This document shows, one piece after another, positions 32,358-32,586 of a stretch of DNA of 32,586 bases (position 1 is the first letter of the stretch; the number at the start of each line of letters is the position of its first letter). A program made the position numbers and the translations under genes. The DNA lies in contig CASFKY010000073.1 in the NCBI GenBank assembly GCA_949295465.1, positions 1 through 32,586 of the forward strand. The letters run 5' to 3'. Under the pieces are notes generated by a model. It made no database searches and was not told where the DNA came from. It saw only the letters and a program-made list of their open reading frames with translations. Origin of the DNA: an uncultured Oscillospiraceae bacterium (GTDB taxonomy: Bacteria > Bacillota > Clostridia > Oscillospirales > Ruminococcaceae).

Positions 32358-32586
32358 ATGAAAAAAATGGCGGCGGGTCTGGAACGGTTTCTGGCGCTGG
32401 GCTGCGCCCTGGCGGCACTCTTGAGCCTGGGCAGCCTGTTTGAGGGGGGCAGCCTGTTTGAGGGGGGCAGCCTGGCGGCCCTGGGGCTGGCGGCGGCTTT
32501 GATGGGGGCGGCCCGGGCCCTTTCCCTTCTGGCCGAGCGCAGTGAGCGGGCGGCCCTGCGGGCCCGCCGTCGCCGTCAGCGCAGCG
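32358..32586 (+). CDS. Small membrane protein, 5' part, under S24 control
   Basis: An ATG at 32358 follows ACAGGAGGGG by seven bases. The 76 visible codons encode a short basic start, a long hydrophobic stretch that may hold two membrane segments (about residues 8-25 and 39-58), and an Arg-rich end; the gene runs off the window. Residues 25-36 are a duplicated GSLFEG unit from an 18-bp DNA repeat. I recognise no family. Its position behind a strong repressed promoter suggests a damage-induced product, by analogy with the division inhibitor YneA beside lexA in Bacillus, but there is no sequence similarity to support that. Confidence 0.6.
   Translation, partial: MKKMAAGLERFLALGCALAALLSLGSLFEGGSLFEGGSLAALGLAAALMGAARALSLLAERSERAALRARRRRQRS
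32430..32465 (+). repeat. 18-bp tandem repeat inside the right-end gene
   Basis: GGCAGCCTGTTTGAGGGG occurs twice head to tail, plus nine bases of a third copy. The unit keeps the reading frame and adds GSLFEG each time. Confidence 0.85.

Overview
The window is GC-rich bacterial DNA with tightly packed genes. A SpoIIP sporulation amidase, radical-SAM and Fe-S enzymes, a TRAP transporter, Gram-positive style ribosome sites and short symmetrical terminators at gene junctions suggest a high-GC, spore-forming-lineage anaerobe of the Clostridia, perhaps Oscillospiraceae-like. That placement is inference; there is no rRNA or tRNA here to confirm it. I saw no CRISPR array, transposase or rRNA operon.

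Left part (1-7.6 kb, mostly + strand): the 3' end of spoIIP, mutY with its own promoter, a small acidic membrane protein, a convergent nitrilase-family amidase, two tandem membrane-anchored paralogues with a degenerate LytM/M23-like end, and an EamA-type exporter. Next (7.7-10.6 kb) is a coenzyme A block: an ECF transporter S component and coaX on the - strand, divergent from coaBC on the + strand, with a clear promoter for each direction.

Middle part (10.6-17.9 kb): an M20 amidohydrolase and a YfcC-type carrier (- strand), divergent from an M24 peptidase across an AT-rich gap with a TTGCAAAA/TTTTGCAA inverted repeat. Then comes a LysR regulator divergent from an aminotransferase-RidA pair, with a TTTTGA-N4-TCAAAA dyad beside the lysR promoter. 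These look like amino-acid or peptide scavenging units.

The 18.0-25.9 kb stretch is a - strand catabolic operon reading FAH-family enzyme, TRAP DctQ-DctM-DctP, D-2-hydroxyacid dehydrogenase, HpcH/HpaI aldolase and cyclic amidohydrolase, followed by a GntR/FCD regulator. Its substrate is not evident; it may be an undescribed route for an imported organic acid or cyclic amide. The first two genes seem to start at TTG.

Right part (26.2-32.6 kb): an Rrf2/IscR-like regulator next to an IlvD/Edd dehydratase, a cytoplasmic cyclophilin, and the paired TIGR03915/TIGR03916-type putative DNA repair genes. At the end is a self-cleaving HTH-S24 repressor facing a truncated membrane-protein gene. Four near-identical ACAAC-N5-GTTGT boxes fill the gap between those two. 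One box lies in the spacer of each divergent promoter, so the pair looks like a compact damage-responsive switch, the most striking regulatory structure here.
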